This document shows, in pieces, positions 1-6,380 of a stretch of DNA of 9,768 nucleotides (its first letter is position 1; the number at the start of each line of letters is the position of its first letter). This stretch comes from Bacteroidales bacterium (GTDB taxonomy: Bacteria > Bacteroidota > Bacteroidia > Bacteroidales > UBA10428), in NCBI GenBank assembly GCA_030626465.1, contig DAOUOU010000097.1, positions 1 through 9,768 on the forward strand. Reading direction: 5' to 3'. The position numbers and the translations under genes are program-made. Below the pieces are notes generated by a model. The model had not been told where the DNA came from and ran no database searches. It saw only the letters and a program-made list of their open reading frames with translations.

Positions 1-1512
1 GTATTTGGTATCAATGCAGAAATCATTACTATTGAAGTAAGTGTAAGTAAGGGCATTAACTTCTACCTTGTTGGTTTGCCTGATAATGCAGTGAAAGAAA
101 GTAAGCAACGGGTTGTAACAGCAATTAAATCTCTCGGTTATCACTGGCCGGGAAAAAGGATTGTGATCAACATGGCTCCTGCTGATATACGAAAAGAAGG
201 TTCGGCGTACGACGTGCCACTCGCAATCGGAGTTCTTGCTGCATCTAAGCAGGTAAAAACCGATAAACTTGATAAGTATATCATTATGGGAGAATTATCT
301 CTTGATGGGAGCATTCACTCTGTCAAAGGTGTATTGCCTATTGCCATTGAAGCCAGAGAACACGGATTTAAAGGTTTCATTCTACCTAAAGAAAATGCGC
401 GCGAAGCAGCAGTAGTTGATGATCTTGACGTGTATGGCGTAGAGTCTCTTACCGAGGTAATTGATTTTTTCAATGGTGAGAATGATCTCGAAATAACATA
501 CGTGGATACAAGAAACGAATTTTTTTCCAACATCGATAATTACGAACTTGATCTGGCCGATGTAAAAGGACAGGAGAATGTGAAACGTGCTCTTGAGATT
601 GCAGCCGCTGGGGGACATAACATCATTATGGTAGGACCTCCGGGAGCAGGTAAAACCATGCTTGCCAAACGAATTGGCACCATTATTCCTCCACTGAGCT
701 TGCATGAAGCCCTGGAAACGACAAAGATCCATTCTGTAGCAGGACTGCTTGATGGCGACAGCTCCTTACTAACAATAAGACCTTTTCGTTCACCTCATCA
801 TACCACTTCCGACATTGCCCTTGTTGGCGGAGGGTCCTATCCTCAGCCAGGCGAAATATCTCTTGCACACAATGGAGTGCTTTTCCTTGATGAGTTGCCT
901 GAATTTAAACGATCTGTTCTGGAGGTATTGCGCCAGCCATTGGAGGACAGACATATTACAATTTCTCGTTCGAAATATACAATAGATTATCCTGCGAGCT
1001 TTATGCTTGTAGCTTCCATGAATCCCTGTCCATGCGGTTATTACAATCATCCCGAAAAAGATTGCGTATGCACTCCGGGAGTTGTACAGAAATACCTGAA
1101 CAAGGTATCCGGCCCCTTACTCGACAGAATTGATATTCAGATCGAAGTTGTACCTGTTCCTTTCAATAAGCTTTCGGAATCAAGAACCAGTGAACAGAGT
1201 AGCGATGTGAGGGGACGTGTTGCCAGGGCACGCAAAAAACAGGAAGAACGGTACAAAGATTTCACAGACATTCATTGCAATGCCCAAATGAGCTCTTTAA
1301 CATTGCAAAAAATATGTCAGATCGATAAAGAAGGAACAACTCTTTTAAAAAATGCTATGGAAAAATTGGGTTTATCGGCCCGTGCTTACGATCGCATCTT
1401 AAAAGTATCGCGTACCATTGCCGATATGGAAAACTCTGATGATATTAAACCGCCTCATCTGGCAGAAGCTATTCAATACAGAAGTCTTGACAGAGAGAAT
1501 TGGGCTGGGTAA
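1..1512 (+). CDS. comM: YifB/ComM-family Mg chelatase-like AAA+ ATPase (5' end cut by the window)
   Basis: The frame is open from base 1 and already reads VFGINAEIITIEVSVSKGIN, the conserved YifB N-terminus, so only about nine codons are missing; 503 codons are visible against about 510 in the family. The first in-frame start-like codon (TTG at 76) is internal, not the true start. Visible parts are an N-terminal Lon-protease-like ChlI domain (about residues 1-150), an AAA+ Mg_chelatase domain with Walker A GPPGAGKT (212-219) and Walker B VLFLDE (D297, E298), four cysteines C343/C345/C355/C357 in the family's NPCPCG insert, the GPLLDRIDI segment, and a C-terminal Mg_chelatase_C helical domain ending DRENWAG. 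In proteobacteria ComM is a hexameric helicase that promotes branch migration when transformed DNA is integrated. The role in Bacteroidota is inferred from family only. It is not a true magnesium chelatase subunit: no chlorophyll or cobalamin genes are nearby. Confidence 0.95.
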   Translation, partial: VFGINAEIITIEVSVSKGINFYLVGLPDNAVKESKQRVVTAIKSLGYHWPGKRIVINMAPADIRKEGSAYDVPLAIGVLAASKQVKTDKLDKYIIMGELSLDGSIHSVKGVLPIAIEAREHGFKGFILPKENAREAAVVDDLDVYGVESLTEVIDFFNGENDLEITYVDTRNEFFSNIDNYELDLADVKGQENVKRALEIAAAGGHNIIMVGPPGAGKTMLAKRIGTIIPPLSLHEALETTKIHSVAGLLDGDSSLLTIRPFRSPHHTTSDIALVGGGSYPQPGEISLAHNGVLFLDELPEFKRSVLEVLRQPLEDRHITISRSKYTIDYPASFMLVASMNPCPCGYYNHPEKDCVCTPGVVQKYLNKVSGPLLDRIDIQIEVVPVPFNKLSESRTSEQSSDVRGRVARARKKQEERYKDFTDIHCNAQMSSLTLQKICQIDKEGTTLLKNAMEKLGLSARAYDRILKVSRTIADMENSDDIKPPHLAEAIQYRSLDRENWAG

Positions 1513-1579
1513 ATTAATTAAAAATTAATAATTGATAATTATGAATGAAATGATTCATCGCTGTGATACACAAGGGAAT

Positions 1580-1673
1580 TGACTAACTCCGTCCTTCAGG
1601 GCAGAGTATGGCATCAAGAAGAGAACCAACTGACGAACTCCGTCCTTTAGGGCGGAGTATGGCAGCAAGAAGA
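1580..1673 (+). repeat. Two 43-bp direct repeats, each holding a REP-like hairpin
   Basis: Copies at 1580-1622 and 1631-1673 (period 51) differ at four positions. Each contains a 20-nt hairpin with an 8-position stem and a TTCA or TTTA loop (1587-1606 with one C/A mismatch; 1638-1657 fully paired if one G-U is allowed). The stem recurs in inverted orientation at 2179-2198, beyond the transposase gene. These are probably the REP-like sequences served by the neighbouring transposase. Confidence 0.75.
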
Positions 1674-1678
1674 TAAAA

Positions 1679-1692
1679 AGGGCTTCAGCCCT
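1679..1692 (+). repeat. Inner hairpin, left copy (gggcttcagccct)
   Basis: A perfect 5-bp stem (agggc / gccct) with TTCA loop, 22 nt before the transposase start codon. An inverted counterpart (gggctaaagccc) lies just after the stop codon at 2142-2153, so the pair brackets the gene. Confidence 0.6.
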
Positions 1693-1714
1693 GAATATAC
1701 ATAAAAAAAACACT

Positions 1715-2134
1715 ATGGCATATGTACGTAACTGGCTTCATTGTGTCTGGGGCACTAAAAAAAGAGTGCCTTTCATTACCTCAGACAATAAAATTAAAAT
1801 CATCTCCCATATCCGTGAAAACGCAAAGAATAAAAGCATTTACATCGATTTTATCAATGCACATATAGAGCATGTTCATTGCATAATCTCACTTTCTGCT
1901 GATCAATCAATAGCAAAAGTTATGCAGTTAATAAAAGGGGAATCTTCATTCTGGATAAATAAAAATTCCATAACAAAGGGAAGATTTGAATGGGCAGATG
2001 AATATTATGCTGCATCGATTAGCGAATCTCAGATTCACAAGGTACGAGATTATATAAAGAATCAGGAAGAGCATCACAGAATTAGAACCTGGGAAGAGGA
2101 ATATAGTGAATTCCTGCAGGAGTATACACTTTAA
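1715..2134 (+). CDS. Y1 (HUH) transposase, IS200/REP-associated type
   Basis: This 139-residue protein has the hallmarks of the Y1_Tnp fold: an N-terminal beta strand followed by HCVWGTKKRVPFI, the metal-binding HUH motif H53-V-H55 in IEHVHCIISL, and the catalytic tyrosine in the Y-x3-Q motif (Y113, Q117 in DYIKNQEEHH). The YIKNQEEHH stretch and the C-terminal E-rich tail are typical of REP-associated/IS200-like transposases, which nick and join single-stranded DNA at hairpin ends through a 5'-phosphotyrosine. Length is normal for the family and no frameshift is seen, so it is probably intact. The start ATG at 1715 follows an A-rich run, as expected for Bacteroidota, and an in-frame ATG at residue 1 gives the normal N-terminus. 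Flanking hairpins in mirror order support a mobile or REP-maintaining unit. Whether it acts on its own ends (IS200) or on dispersed repeats (RAYT) cannot be told from one copy. Confidence 0.9.
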   Translation: MAYVRNWLHCVWGTKKRVPFITSDNKIKIISHIRENAKNKSIYIDFINAHIEHVHCIISLSADQSIAKVMQLIKGESSFWINKNSITKGRFEWADEYYAASISESQIHKVRDYIKNQEEHHRIRTWEEEYSEFLQEYTL

Positions 2135-2141
2135 ATTGGCA

Positions 2142-2272
2142 GGGCTAAAGCCCGGTTAGCTGTGGTCTGGCTCTTAATCTCCGCCCTGAAGGACGGAGAT
2201 AAATTAAAAGCCCAAGCCTGAAGGGCTTTAATCATAATAGCCGTGGGTGAAGCCCGTGGTAGGAATTACCAC
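2142..2272 (+). repeat. Right-hand hairpin cluster of the Y1 transposase element
   Basis: Four hairpins follow the stop codon. 2142-2153: gggc/gccc, TAAA loop, counterpart of 1679-1692. 2179-2198: stem and loop are the reverse complement of the 1587/1638 hairpins. 2207-2229: aaagccc/gggcttt, 7 bp, 9-nt loop. 2241-2272: ccgtgggtgaagcccgtgg, which pairs with G-U wobbles, overlapping a second perfect 6-bp stem gtggta/taccac (2256-2261 with 2267-2272) that is followed by six A residues. The last probably marks the right edge of the element. Confidence 0.65.
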
Positions 2273-2278
2273 AAAAAA

Positions 2279-2327
2279 GCGCACCATCTGCAATGCAAAA
2301 TCAGCGATACTCCATTGTATGGTGCGC
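2279..2327. repeat. Two-step inverted repeat (9 bp + 5 bp)
   Basis: Perfect 9-bp arms gcgcaccat (2279-2287) and atggtgcgc (2319-2327) enclose a second perfect arm pair caatg/cattg (2291-2295 with 2313-2317). The loop is 17 nt and the internal bulge is 3 versus 1 nt. No T-run follows on either strand, so it is not a simple terminator. It lies directly after the transposase element but shares no sequence with its hairpins. Confidence 0.6.
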
Positions 2328-2359
2328 AATCGTGTAAACTTTCCTTCATAGAAAAATCC

Positions 2360-2494
2360 GGCCTATAAAAAATTTGGTTAATAAATCTTTGCGAAGGCTC
2401 GTAGCGTAAGACACTCGAGTTCCGCGGAAGTGAAACGGCTGCGGAACGACACGAAGAGCCGAGCAATTAGATTTATCCAAATTTTTTATCAGCC
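2360..2494. repeat. 135-nt foldback (MITE-like) element
   Basis: The two ends match as imperfect inverted repeats. A 13-bp perfect block ataaaaaatttgg (2365-2377) pairs with 2477-2489, and ataaatct (2381-2388) pairs with 2469-2476; the left arm has three extra bases between the blocks. Outer ggc/gcc ends also match. Further inside, ggctc recurs in both arms, and gttccgc (2419-2425) pairs with gcggaac (2441-2447) around a 15-nt loop. There is no coding capacity and no clear target-site duplication. It could be a non-autonomous transposable relic or a structured intergenic repeat. Confidence 0.6.
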
Positions 2495-2557
2495 TTGATT
2501 ACTCACACTTTAATTAATTTTAATGGCGTTCGTGAACTCATTTCATTCGGTTTTTTG

Positions 2558-2585
2558 CTTACTTTTTTATCAAGGAAAAAGTAAG
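2558..2585. repeat. Perfect 10-bp hairpin, cttacttttt/aaaaagtaag
   Basis: Arms at 2558-2567 and 2576-2585 are exact reverse complements with an 8-nt loop (tatcaagg). The stem is AT-rich and has no following T-run on either strand. From memory, similar motifs are frequent between genes in Bacteroidota, so this may be a dispersed lineage repeat. No role can be read from it. The remaining stretch 2586-2740 shows no gene and only a 5-bp stem (tgtcc/ggaca, 2590-2606). Confidence 0.55.
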
Positions 2586-2741
2586 TGCCTGTCCGGCATG
2601 AGGACAATTAATACAATTTATAACCAATAAAAATAACCCATTCCCCCGCCTAAGTACAAGAAAATTAATTTACTACCATTTACTGTTCGCCTCTGTCTGG
2701 CAAAATGCTAATATATTTTCAAACCCATAGCCTTATGATAA

Positions 2742-2771
2742 TTTGTATAGTGCTCATTTTGACTATATTTG
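2742..2771 (+). promoter_or_regulatory. Bacteroidota sigma-ABfr-type promoter of hppA
   Basis: TTTG at 2742-2745 (-33 box) and TATATTTG at 2764-2771 (matches TAnnTTTG exactly) are separated by 18 nt. Transcription would start near 2776-2780, just where the 50-bp duplicated leader begins, giving a 5' untranslated region of about 55-60 nt before the hppA ATG. Confidence 0.7.
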
Positions 2772-2776
2772 CATCC

Positions 2777-2826
2777 TCTTTGAAAAAATTAGTAACTTAA
2801 TAAAAGGTTTTTAAAATCATTAAATT
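2777..2826 (+). repeat. hppA leader, left copy of a 50-bp perfect inverted repeat
   Basis: These 50 bases, starting tctttgaaaaa and ending atcattaaatt, reappear without mismatch as the reverse complement of 9719-9768. The match stops at 2827 on the gene side. The other side cannot be tested because the partner copy runs off the window. The sequence covers almost all of the predicted 5' untranslated region of hppA. Confidence 0.9.
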
Positions 2827-2834
2827 ATATAATT

Positions 2835-5072
2835 ATGACTGATATTTCTTCGAATGTACCTTTGATTGCTTTGATTGGGTCATTGATTGCACTTGTATTT
2901 GCCTACTTTTTCTTCAAAAACATGATGAAGAACTCTGAAGGAACTGATCGTATGAAAGAAATTGCCAAGCATGTTCGTGATGGAGCTATGGCATATCTAA
3001 GTCGTCAGTACAAAGTTGTTGGACTTGTTTTCGTTATTCTCGTTATCCTGTTAGGTGTTCTTGCTTACATTGGCGTTCAAAATCCATTTGTTCCTGTGGC
3101 ATTTCTTACAGGAGGATTTTTCTCCGGTCTTTGTGGATTCCTTGGAATGAAAACTGCCACATTTGCTTCAGCACGTACAGCCCACGGAGCTTCCAAATCG
3201 CTAAACAAAGGACTCCAGATTGCTTTTCGCAGTGGTGCTGTAATGGGACTGGTTGTTGTTGGCTTTGCACTTCTTGATATTTCGCTGTGGTATCTATTAC
3301 TCGACAGGGTAATTTTTACTCCTGAACATCTGGAAAGCGGAGCAAGATTTCTGGGCCTCTGGTTTGTTCATCCCGGAACAAGTGAGCATCACAAGTACAT
3401 TGAGATAACAGCTACCATGCTAACCTTTGGTATGGGTGCATCTACACAAGCACTTTTTGCCCGTGTTGGAGGCGGTATTTACACAAAAGCTGCCGATGTT
3501 GGCGCTGACCTGGTAGGTAAAGTAGAAGCCGGTATTCCTGAGGATGATCCCCGTAATCCTGCTACCATTGCCGATAACGTGGGTGATAATGTTGGTGATG
3601 TTGCAGGAATGGGCGCTGACCTATACGAATCTTACGCAGGTTCAATTCTTGCAACAGGTGCATTGGGAGCTGCTTTGGTAGGCGTGAATCAGGTTCAGGC
3701 AATTACCGCTCCTATGCTGGTCGCAGCATTAGGCATTGTTCTCTCTATTGTAGGTATTTTCATGGTTCGTACAAAAGAATCAGCTACTCAGAAAACTCTG
3801 TTGCGTGCTTTGTTTATCGGCACTTTCGGAAGTTCTATACTTATTCTTGCAGCAGTAGCCGGAATGGCTTCACTGAATATTATTACCTGGGGAGTTTTCG
3901 GTTCGGTAGTTGCAGGCTTGCTTGCAGGTGTGATAATCGGTCAGGGCACAGAATATTATACATCTGATGAATACAAACCCACACAAGGTATTGCAAATCA
4001 GGCACAACAAGGTCCTGCTACAACCATTATTGATGGTATTGCAGTAGGTATGTACTCAACATGGATTCCCGTATTAACAATTGTTGCAGGAATTATTGCT
4101 GCTTTCGGTTTTGCGGGTGGATTTGCCGATTTCTCACAGGGCGTTTACGGCATTGGTTTTGCAGCTGTCGGTATGTTATCAACACTTGGTATTACCCTTG
4201 CTACCGATGCATTTGGCCCTATTGCTGATAATGCCGGTGGTAACGCCGAGATGTCTAAACTTCCTTCTGAAGTTCGTCAGCGCACCGATGCCCTTGATAT
4301 GCTTGGAAATACAACAGCAGCTACAGGAAAAGGATTTGCCATAGGCTCAGCAGCCTTAACTGCCATGGCTTTGCTCGCTGCCTATATGGAGGAGATAAAA
4401 TTGTGGCTGAGCAAAGTTCCTGAAAAAGGACAGGCATTCCTGGAAGCGACAGGGTTAACAGATTTTGCTGATGCTAAAATTGAACACTTTATTGATTATT
4501 ACGATCTATCGATATTCAATCCTATACTTCTTGGCGGATTATTCCTTGGTGCCATGATGGCCTTTGTTTTCTGTGCAATGACCATGAAAGCTGTTGGTCG
4601 TGCTGCAGGTGCTATGGTTGAAGAAGTTCGCCGGCAATTCAAGGAAATTCCCGGAATCATGGAAGGAACGGCTACACCGGAATATGCAAAATGTGTGGCT
4701 ATATCTACCAAAGGCGCCCAGCGTGAAATGATCGTTCCTTCACTACTTGCTATATTTGTTCCTGTCGCAGTAGGAATTGTTCTGGGTGTTGCCGGGGTTG
4801 TTGGTCTTTTAGCTGGTTGTCTGGTAACAGGATTCACCCTTGCAAGTATGCTGAACAATTCAGGTGGTGCATGGGATAATGCCAAAAAATATATTGAAAA
4901 AGGACACTATGGTGGAAAGGGCAGTGATGCACATAAGGCAGGTGTTGTTGGCGATACCGTTGGAGACCCTTTCAAGGATACTTCAGGTCCATCATTGAAT
5001 ATTCTTATCAAGCTTATGACTATGGTTTCTGTTGTAATGGCAGGTTTGACTATAGCTTTAAGTATTTTCTAA
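2835..5072 (+). CDS. hppA: K+-dependent membrane-bound pyrophosphatase, probably Na+-translocating
   Basis: The enzyme hydrolyses cytoplasmic PPi and pumps Na+ and/or H+ outward, saving energy from biosynthesis. At 745 residues it has normal full length, with about 16 membrane helices starting at residues 7-28. The PPi/Mg-binding loop EDDPRNPATIADN begins at E236 and continues to the NVGDVAGMGADLYES stretch; a second conserved block is DNAGGNAEM, and a third VGDTVGDPFKDTSGPSLN near the C-terminus. The GNTTA495ATG498KG motif has Ala and Gly where K+-independent enzymes have Lys and Thr, so it should need K+. The gate glutamate E265 sits at the position used by Na+-pumping members such as Thermotoga, not one turn later as in plant H+ pumps. 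Dual Na+/H+ pumping, known in Bacteroides, is not excluded. It is transcribed alone from the promoter at 2742-2771 and ends at a strong terminator. Confidence 0.97.
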   Translation: MTDISSNVPLIALIGSLIALVFAYFFFKNMMKNSEGTDRMKEIAKHVRDGAMAYLSRQYKVVGLVFVILVILLGVLAYIGVQNPFVPVAFLTGGFFSGLCGFLGMKTATFASARTAHGASKSLNKGLQIAFRSGAVMGLVVVGFALLDISLWYLLLDRVIFTPEHLESGARFLGLWFVHPGTSEHHKYIEITATMLTFGMGASTQALFARVGGGIYTKAADVGADLVGKVEAGIPEDDPRNPATIADNVGDNVGDVAGMGADLYESYAGSILATGALGAALVGVNQVQAITAPMLVAALGIVLSIVGIFMVRTKESATQKTLLRALFIGTFGSSILILAAVAGMASLNIITWGVFGSVVAGLLAGVIIGQGTEYYTSDEYKPTQGIANQAQQGPATTIIDGIAVGMYSTWIPVLTIVAGIIAAFGFAGGFADFSQGVYGIGFAAVGMLSTLGITLATDAFGPIADNAGGNAEMSKLPSEVRQRTDALDMLGNTTAATGKGFAIGSAALTAMALLAAYMEEIKLWLSKVPEKGQAFLEATGLTDFADAKIEHFIDYYDLSIFNPILLGGLFLGAMMAFVFCAMTMKAVGRAAGAMVEEVRRQFKEIPGIMEGTATPEYAKCVAISTKGAQREMIVPSLLAIFVPVAVGIVLGVAGVVGLLAGCLVTGFTLASMLNNSGGAWDNAKKYIEKGHYGGKGSDAHKAGVVGDTVGDPFKDTSGPSLNILIKLMTMVSVVMAGLTIALSIF

Positions 5073-5095
5073 GATAGAAAACGTTAACAAATAAT

Positions 5096-5130
5096 AGAAA
5101 GACCGGGTTTTATCCGGTCTTTCTTATTTT
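5096..5130 (+). terminator. Rho-independent terminator of hppA
   Basis: A perfect 11-bp stem (agaaagaccgg, 5096-5106, with 5114-5124) and 7-nt loop gttttat are followed by a T-rich tail (tattttatt). It lies 23 nt after the hppA stop and before the next gene, so hppA is probably monocistronic. Confidence 0.9.
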
Positions 5131-5135
5131 ATTAC

Positions 5136-5143
5136 TATATTTC
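5136..5143 (+). promoter_or_regulatory. Possible -7 box for the small lipoprotein gene
   Basis: TATATTTC differs from TAnnTTTG only at the last base and lies 24 nt before the ATG at 5168. No convincing -33 box is seen because the preceding bases are the hppA terminator. Weak candidate. Confidence 0.25.
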
Positions 5144-5167
5144 ATGGTTTGAAGCAATGATGAACTT

Positions 5168-5626
5168 ATGAGAGCTCAACATGTCATCTTATTAATTATC
5201 TCTCCTCTTTTACTATTTTCTTGTTTTTCCAAGGAACATTTGACCGAGATTGATTATTCACTTTTCAAGCAGGAATATCATTTCAATAAAAAATCCGATA
5301 ACATTGTGATAAATAATCAAAAAGATCTGATTGAATTTGCAGGTGAAAAAAAACTGGATATTGATCTCAATAAAACAACGATTCTTGGTTTCAGAGGATC
5401 GACAGGTGGATGTAAGCCACCTCAAATTGACATAGAAGTAGTCCGTGATGATTCAAAAAAGCTATACATAGTTAAAGCTAACGTATATCAGATAGGTTTT
5501 TGTAAAAAATTAATATTTTACCAAAGGACATTCACAATAAATAAAATAAAGAAAAATTACCTGGTCGTTTTTCAGACAAATAATTTTATCAAAGACAAGA
5601 CTTTGCTTGATAGGGATAGCGATTGA
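5168..5626 (+). CDS. Small lipoprotein of unknown function
   Basis: This 152-residue protein starts with a lipoprotein signal (MRAQHVILLIISPLLLFSC) whose lipobox LFSC puts the lipidated cysteine at C19, so it should be anchored in the envelope. The mature part is lysine-rich and mostly alternates short beta strands. Two other cysteines, C82 (STGGCKPPQ) and C112 (IGFCKK), could form a disulfide in the periplasm or at the surface. The layout of a strand, a small glycine-rich turn and strands (ILGFRGSTGGC to YLVVFQTN) resembles the PrcB C-terminal domain in outline, but the match is too thin to assign. It stands alone between the hppA terminator and the convergent DUF190 gene, with only 2 nt to the latter's stop. 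Base composition is more AT-rich than hppA. ATG 5168 was chosen because it gives a complete signal peptide. Confidence 0.8.
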   Translation: MRAQHVILLIISPLLLFSCFSKEHLTEIDYSLFKQEYHFNKKSDNIVINNQKDLIEFAGEKKLDIDLNKTTILGFRGSTGGCKPPQIDIEVVRDDSKKLYIVKANVYQIGFCKKLIFYQRTFTINKIKKNYLVVFQTNNFIKDKTLLDRDSD

Positions 5627-5628
5627 TT

Positions 5629-5979
5629 TCAAACTGAATTACCCGATTTTAAAAGCTTAATCGTAATGGATTCCAGAATTACCAAACAACCTTTTGGCAT
5701 GTTTAAAAGCTTTGGTTCAATAAACCGATAGAATTCCTCCACTTTCTTTGTCTCATCTAAAATTTCTATTGTAACAGGTAGTTTTTCCGTAAGCTCCCAA
5801 AACCTGGAAGAACTAATTTTGCTGCTTAAACCATAGCCCATAATTCCTCTGTAAACAGTTACTCCCGACAGGCCCTGTTCCTTAGCCTTATGCACAATAT
5901 ACTCATAAAGCAATTTCGATTCAATTTTATCTGTAGAACTGGCATATATTTTCAGTATGCTGCTGTTTTTTTTCCCCAT
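5629..5979 (-). CDS. DUF190 family protein, partner of the CrcB gene
   Basis: The protein reads ILKIYASSTDKIESKLLYEY, then the DUF190 core with GLSGVTVYRGIMGYG and LPVTIEILDE, ending VILESITIKLL. Full family length is about 110 residues, as here (116 from this start). DUF190 proteins are small, soluble, PII-like in predicted fold, and often sit next to crcB; their biochemical role is not established. The chosen ATG (5977-5979) lies one base after the crcB stop (TAAgATG) and gives the usual short lead before the first strand. An in-frame ATG at 6003 would add eight residues (MPPLIYCK) encoded within the crcB 3' end and is less likely. As the last gene of the run it is probably translated by ribosomes finishing crcB. 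A link to fluoride tolerance or regulation of the channel is inferred from position only. Confidence 0.88.
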   Translation of the reverse strand: MGKKNSSILKIYASSTDKIESKLLYEYIVHKAKEQGLSGVTVYRGIMGYGLSSKISSSRFWELTEKLPVTIEILDETKKVEEFYRFIEPKLLNMPKGCLVILESITIKLLKSGNSV

Positions 5980-5980
5980 C

Positions 5981-6358
5981 TTACAATAAATTAGTGGTGG
6001 CATAACCTGTAAATACAGCTAAAAATCCCAATAGTAAACTTAATCCTGTATATAAAAGAATAGAAACAAACTGACCATTGTGAAGCAACATTAAATTTTC
6101 ACTGCTAAATGTCGAAAACGTTGTGAAACCACCACACAAGCCAACCATTAAAAAAAGCCTCCACTCCAGTGTTAATAACGGGCTTTTCACTGCAATTCCG
6201 ATTAAAAATCCTATAACGAAACTTCCCGCAACGTTAACAAGGAGTGTTCCAAGTGGAATCGAAAAAAAATCGATATAAAGATTCAGTTTTGAAACATAGA
6301 ATCTTGCCACACTCCCTATAAAACCACCTAAGCCTATTAATAAAAATTCTTTTAACAT
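5981..6358 (-). CDS. crcB: Fluoride channel/exporter CrcB (Fluc)
   Basis: The 125-residue, four-helix membrane protein carries the Fluc signatures: GGFIGSVARF near the N-terminus (residues 11-20), GTLLVNVAGSFVIGF in helix 2 with the pore Asn, and GLCGGFTTFSTFSSE in helix 3, which holds the phenylalanine/threonine fluoride track and the helix break that binds the central Na+. Fluc proteins work as antiparallel dimers in the inner membrane and let F- leave the cytoplasm. A single gene of this length is expected to form a homodimer. It starts 22 nt after the lpxH stop and is followed after 1 nt by the DUF190 gene. No fluoride riboswitch can fit in the 22-nt gap, so any control must come from the operon promoter. 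Confidence 0.95.
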   Translation of the reverse strand: MLKEFLLIGLGGFIGSVARFYVSKLNLYIDFFSIPLGTLLVNVAGSFVIGFLIGIAVKSPLLTLEWRLFLMVGLCGGFTTFSTFSSENLMLLHNGQFVSILLYTGLSLLLGFLAVFTGYATTNLL

Positions 6359-6380
6359 GCTTAATTAAACAATTATTTAT

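Larger units (their letters stand above)
1580..2272 (+). mobile_element. IS200-like / REP-type element with one Y1 transposase gene
   Basis: A single HUH transposase gene is bracketed by imperfect palindromes of two classes, placed as mirror images: outer class (stem ctccgtcc / gggcggag) at 1587-1606, 1638-1657 and, inverted, 2179-2198; inner class (gggc / gccc) at 1679-1692 and 2142-2153. Further hairpins lie at 2207-2229 and 2241-2272. Y1 transposases recognise such end hairpins as single strands, and they make no target duplication. No TnpB gene is present. The outer limits given are the ends of recognisable repeats; the cleavage sites cannot be seen. Confidence 0.6.

Noticed and set aside
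382..1050. Minus-strand frames inside the ComM/YifB gene and the 4081-4885 frames inside hppA
   Set aside because: All lie in other frames of strongly conserved genes and show no recognisable protein.
1541..1558. Hairpin after comM (atgaat/attcat) as terminator
   Set aside because: A 6-bp AT stem with no T-run, within a low-complexity AT stretch; not convincing.
1580..1673. CRISPR array (two repeats of 43 bp)
   Set aside because: There are only two copies, the spacer is 8 nt, each unit is a REP-like palindrome, and no cas gene is near. It fits the transposase ends instead.
2279..2327. Integron attC site
   Set aside because: The arms lack the GTTRRRY core and its complement, and there is no integron integrase or gene cassette.
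2266..2466. 66-residue open frame on the minus strand in the hppA upstream gap
   Set aside because: It runs through the 49-nt hairpin and half of the foldback element, has low-complexity SCRS/SLPRNSS-type sequence and no domain. It is best seen as a chance frame over repeats.
5588..5611. Imperfect palindrome (caaag/ctttg) at the 3' end of the small lipoprotein gene as a bidirectional terminator
   Set aside because: The stem is only 5 bp, it is inside the coding sequence, and no clear T-run follows on the plus strand; too weak to call for the convergent genes.
6359..6380. Fluoride riboswitch before crcB
   Set aside because: The gap is only 22 nt and AT-only in character; the riboswitch needs about 50-60 nt with a pseudoknot. 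None is recognisable at 9554-9718 either.
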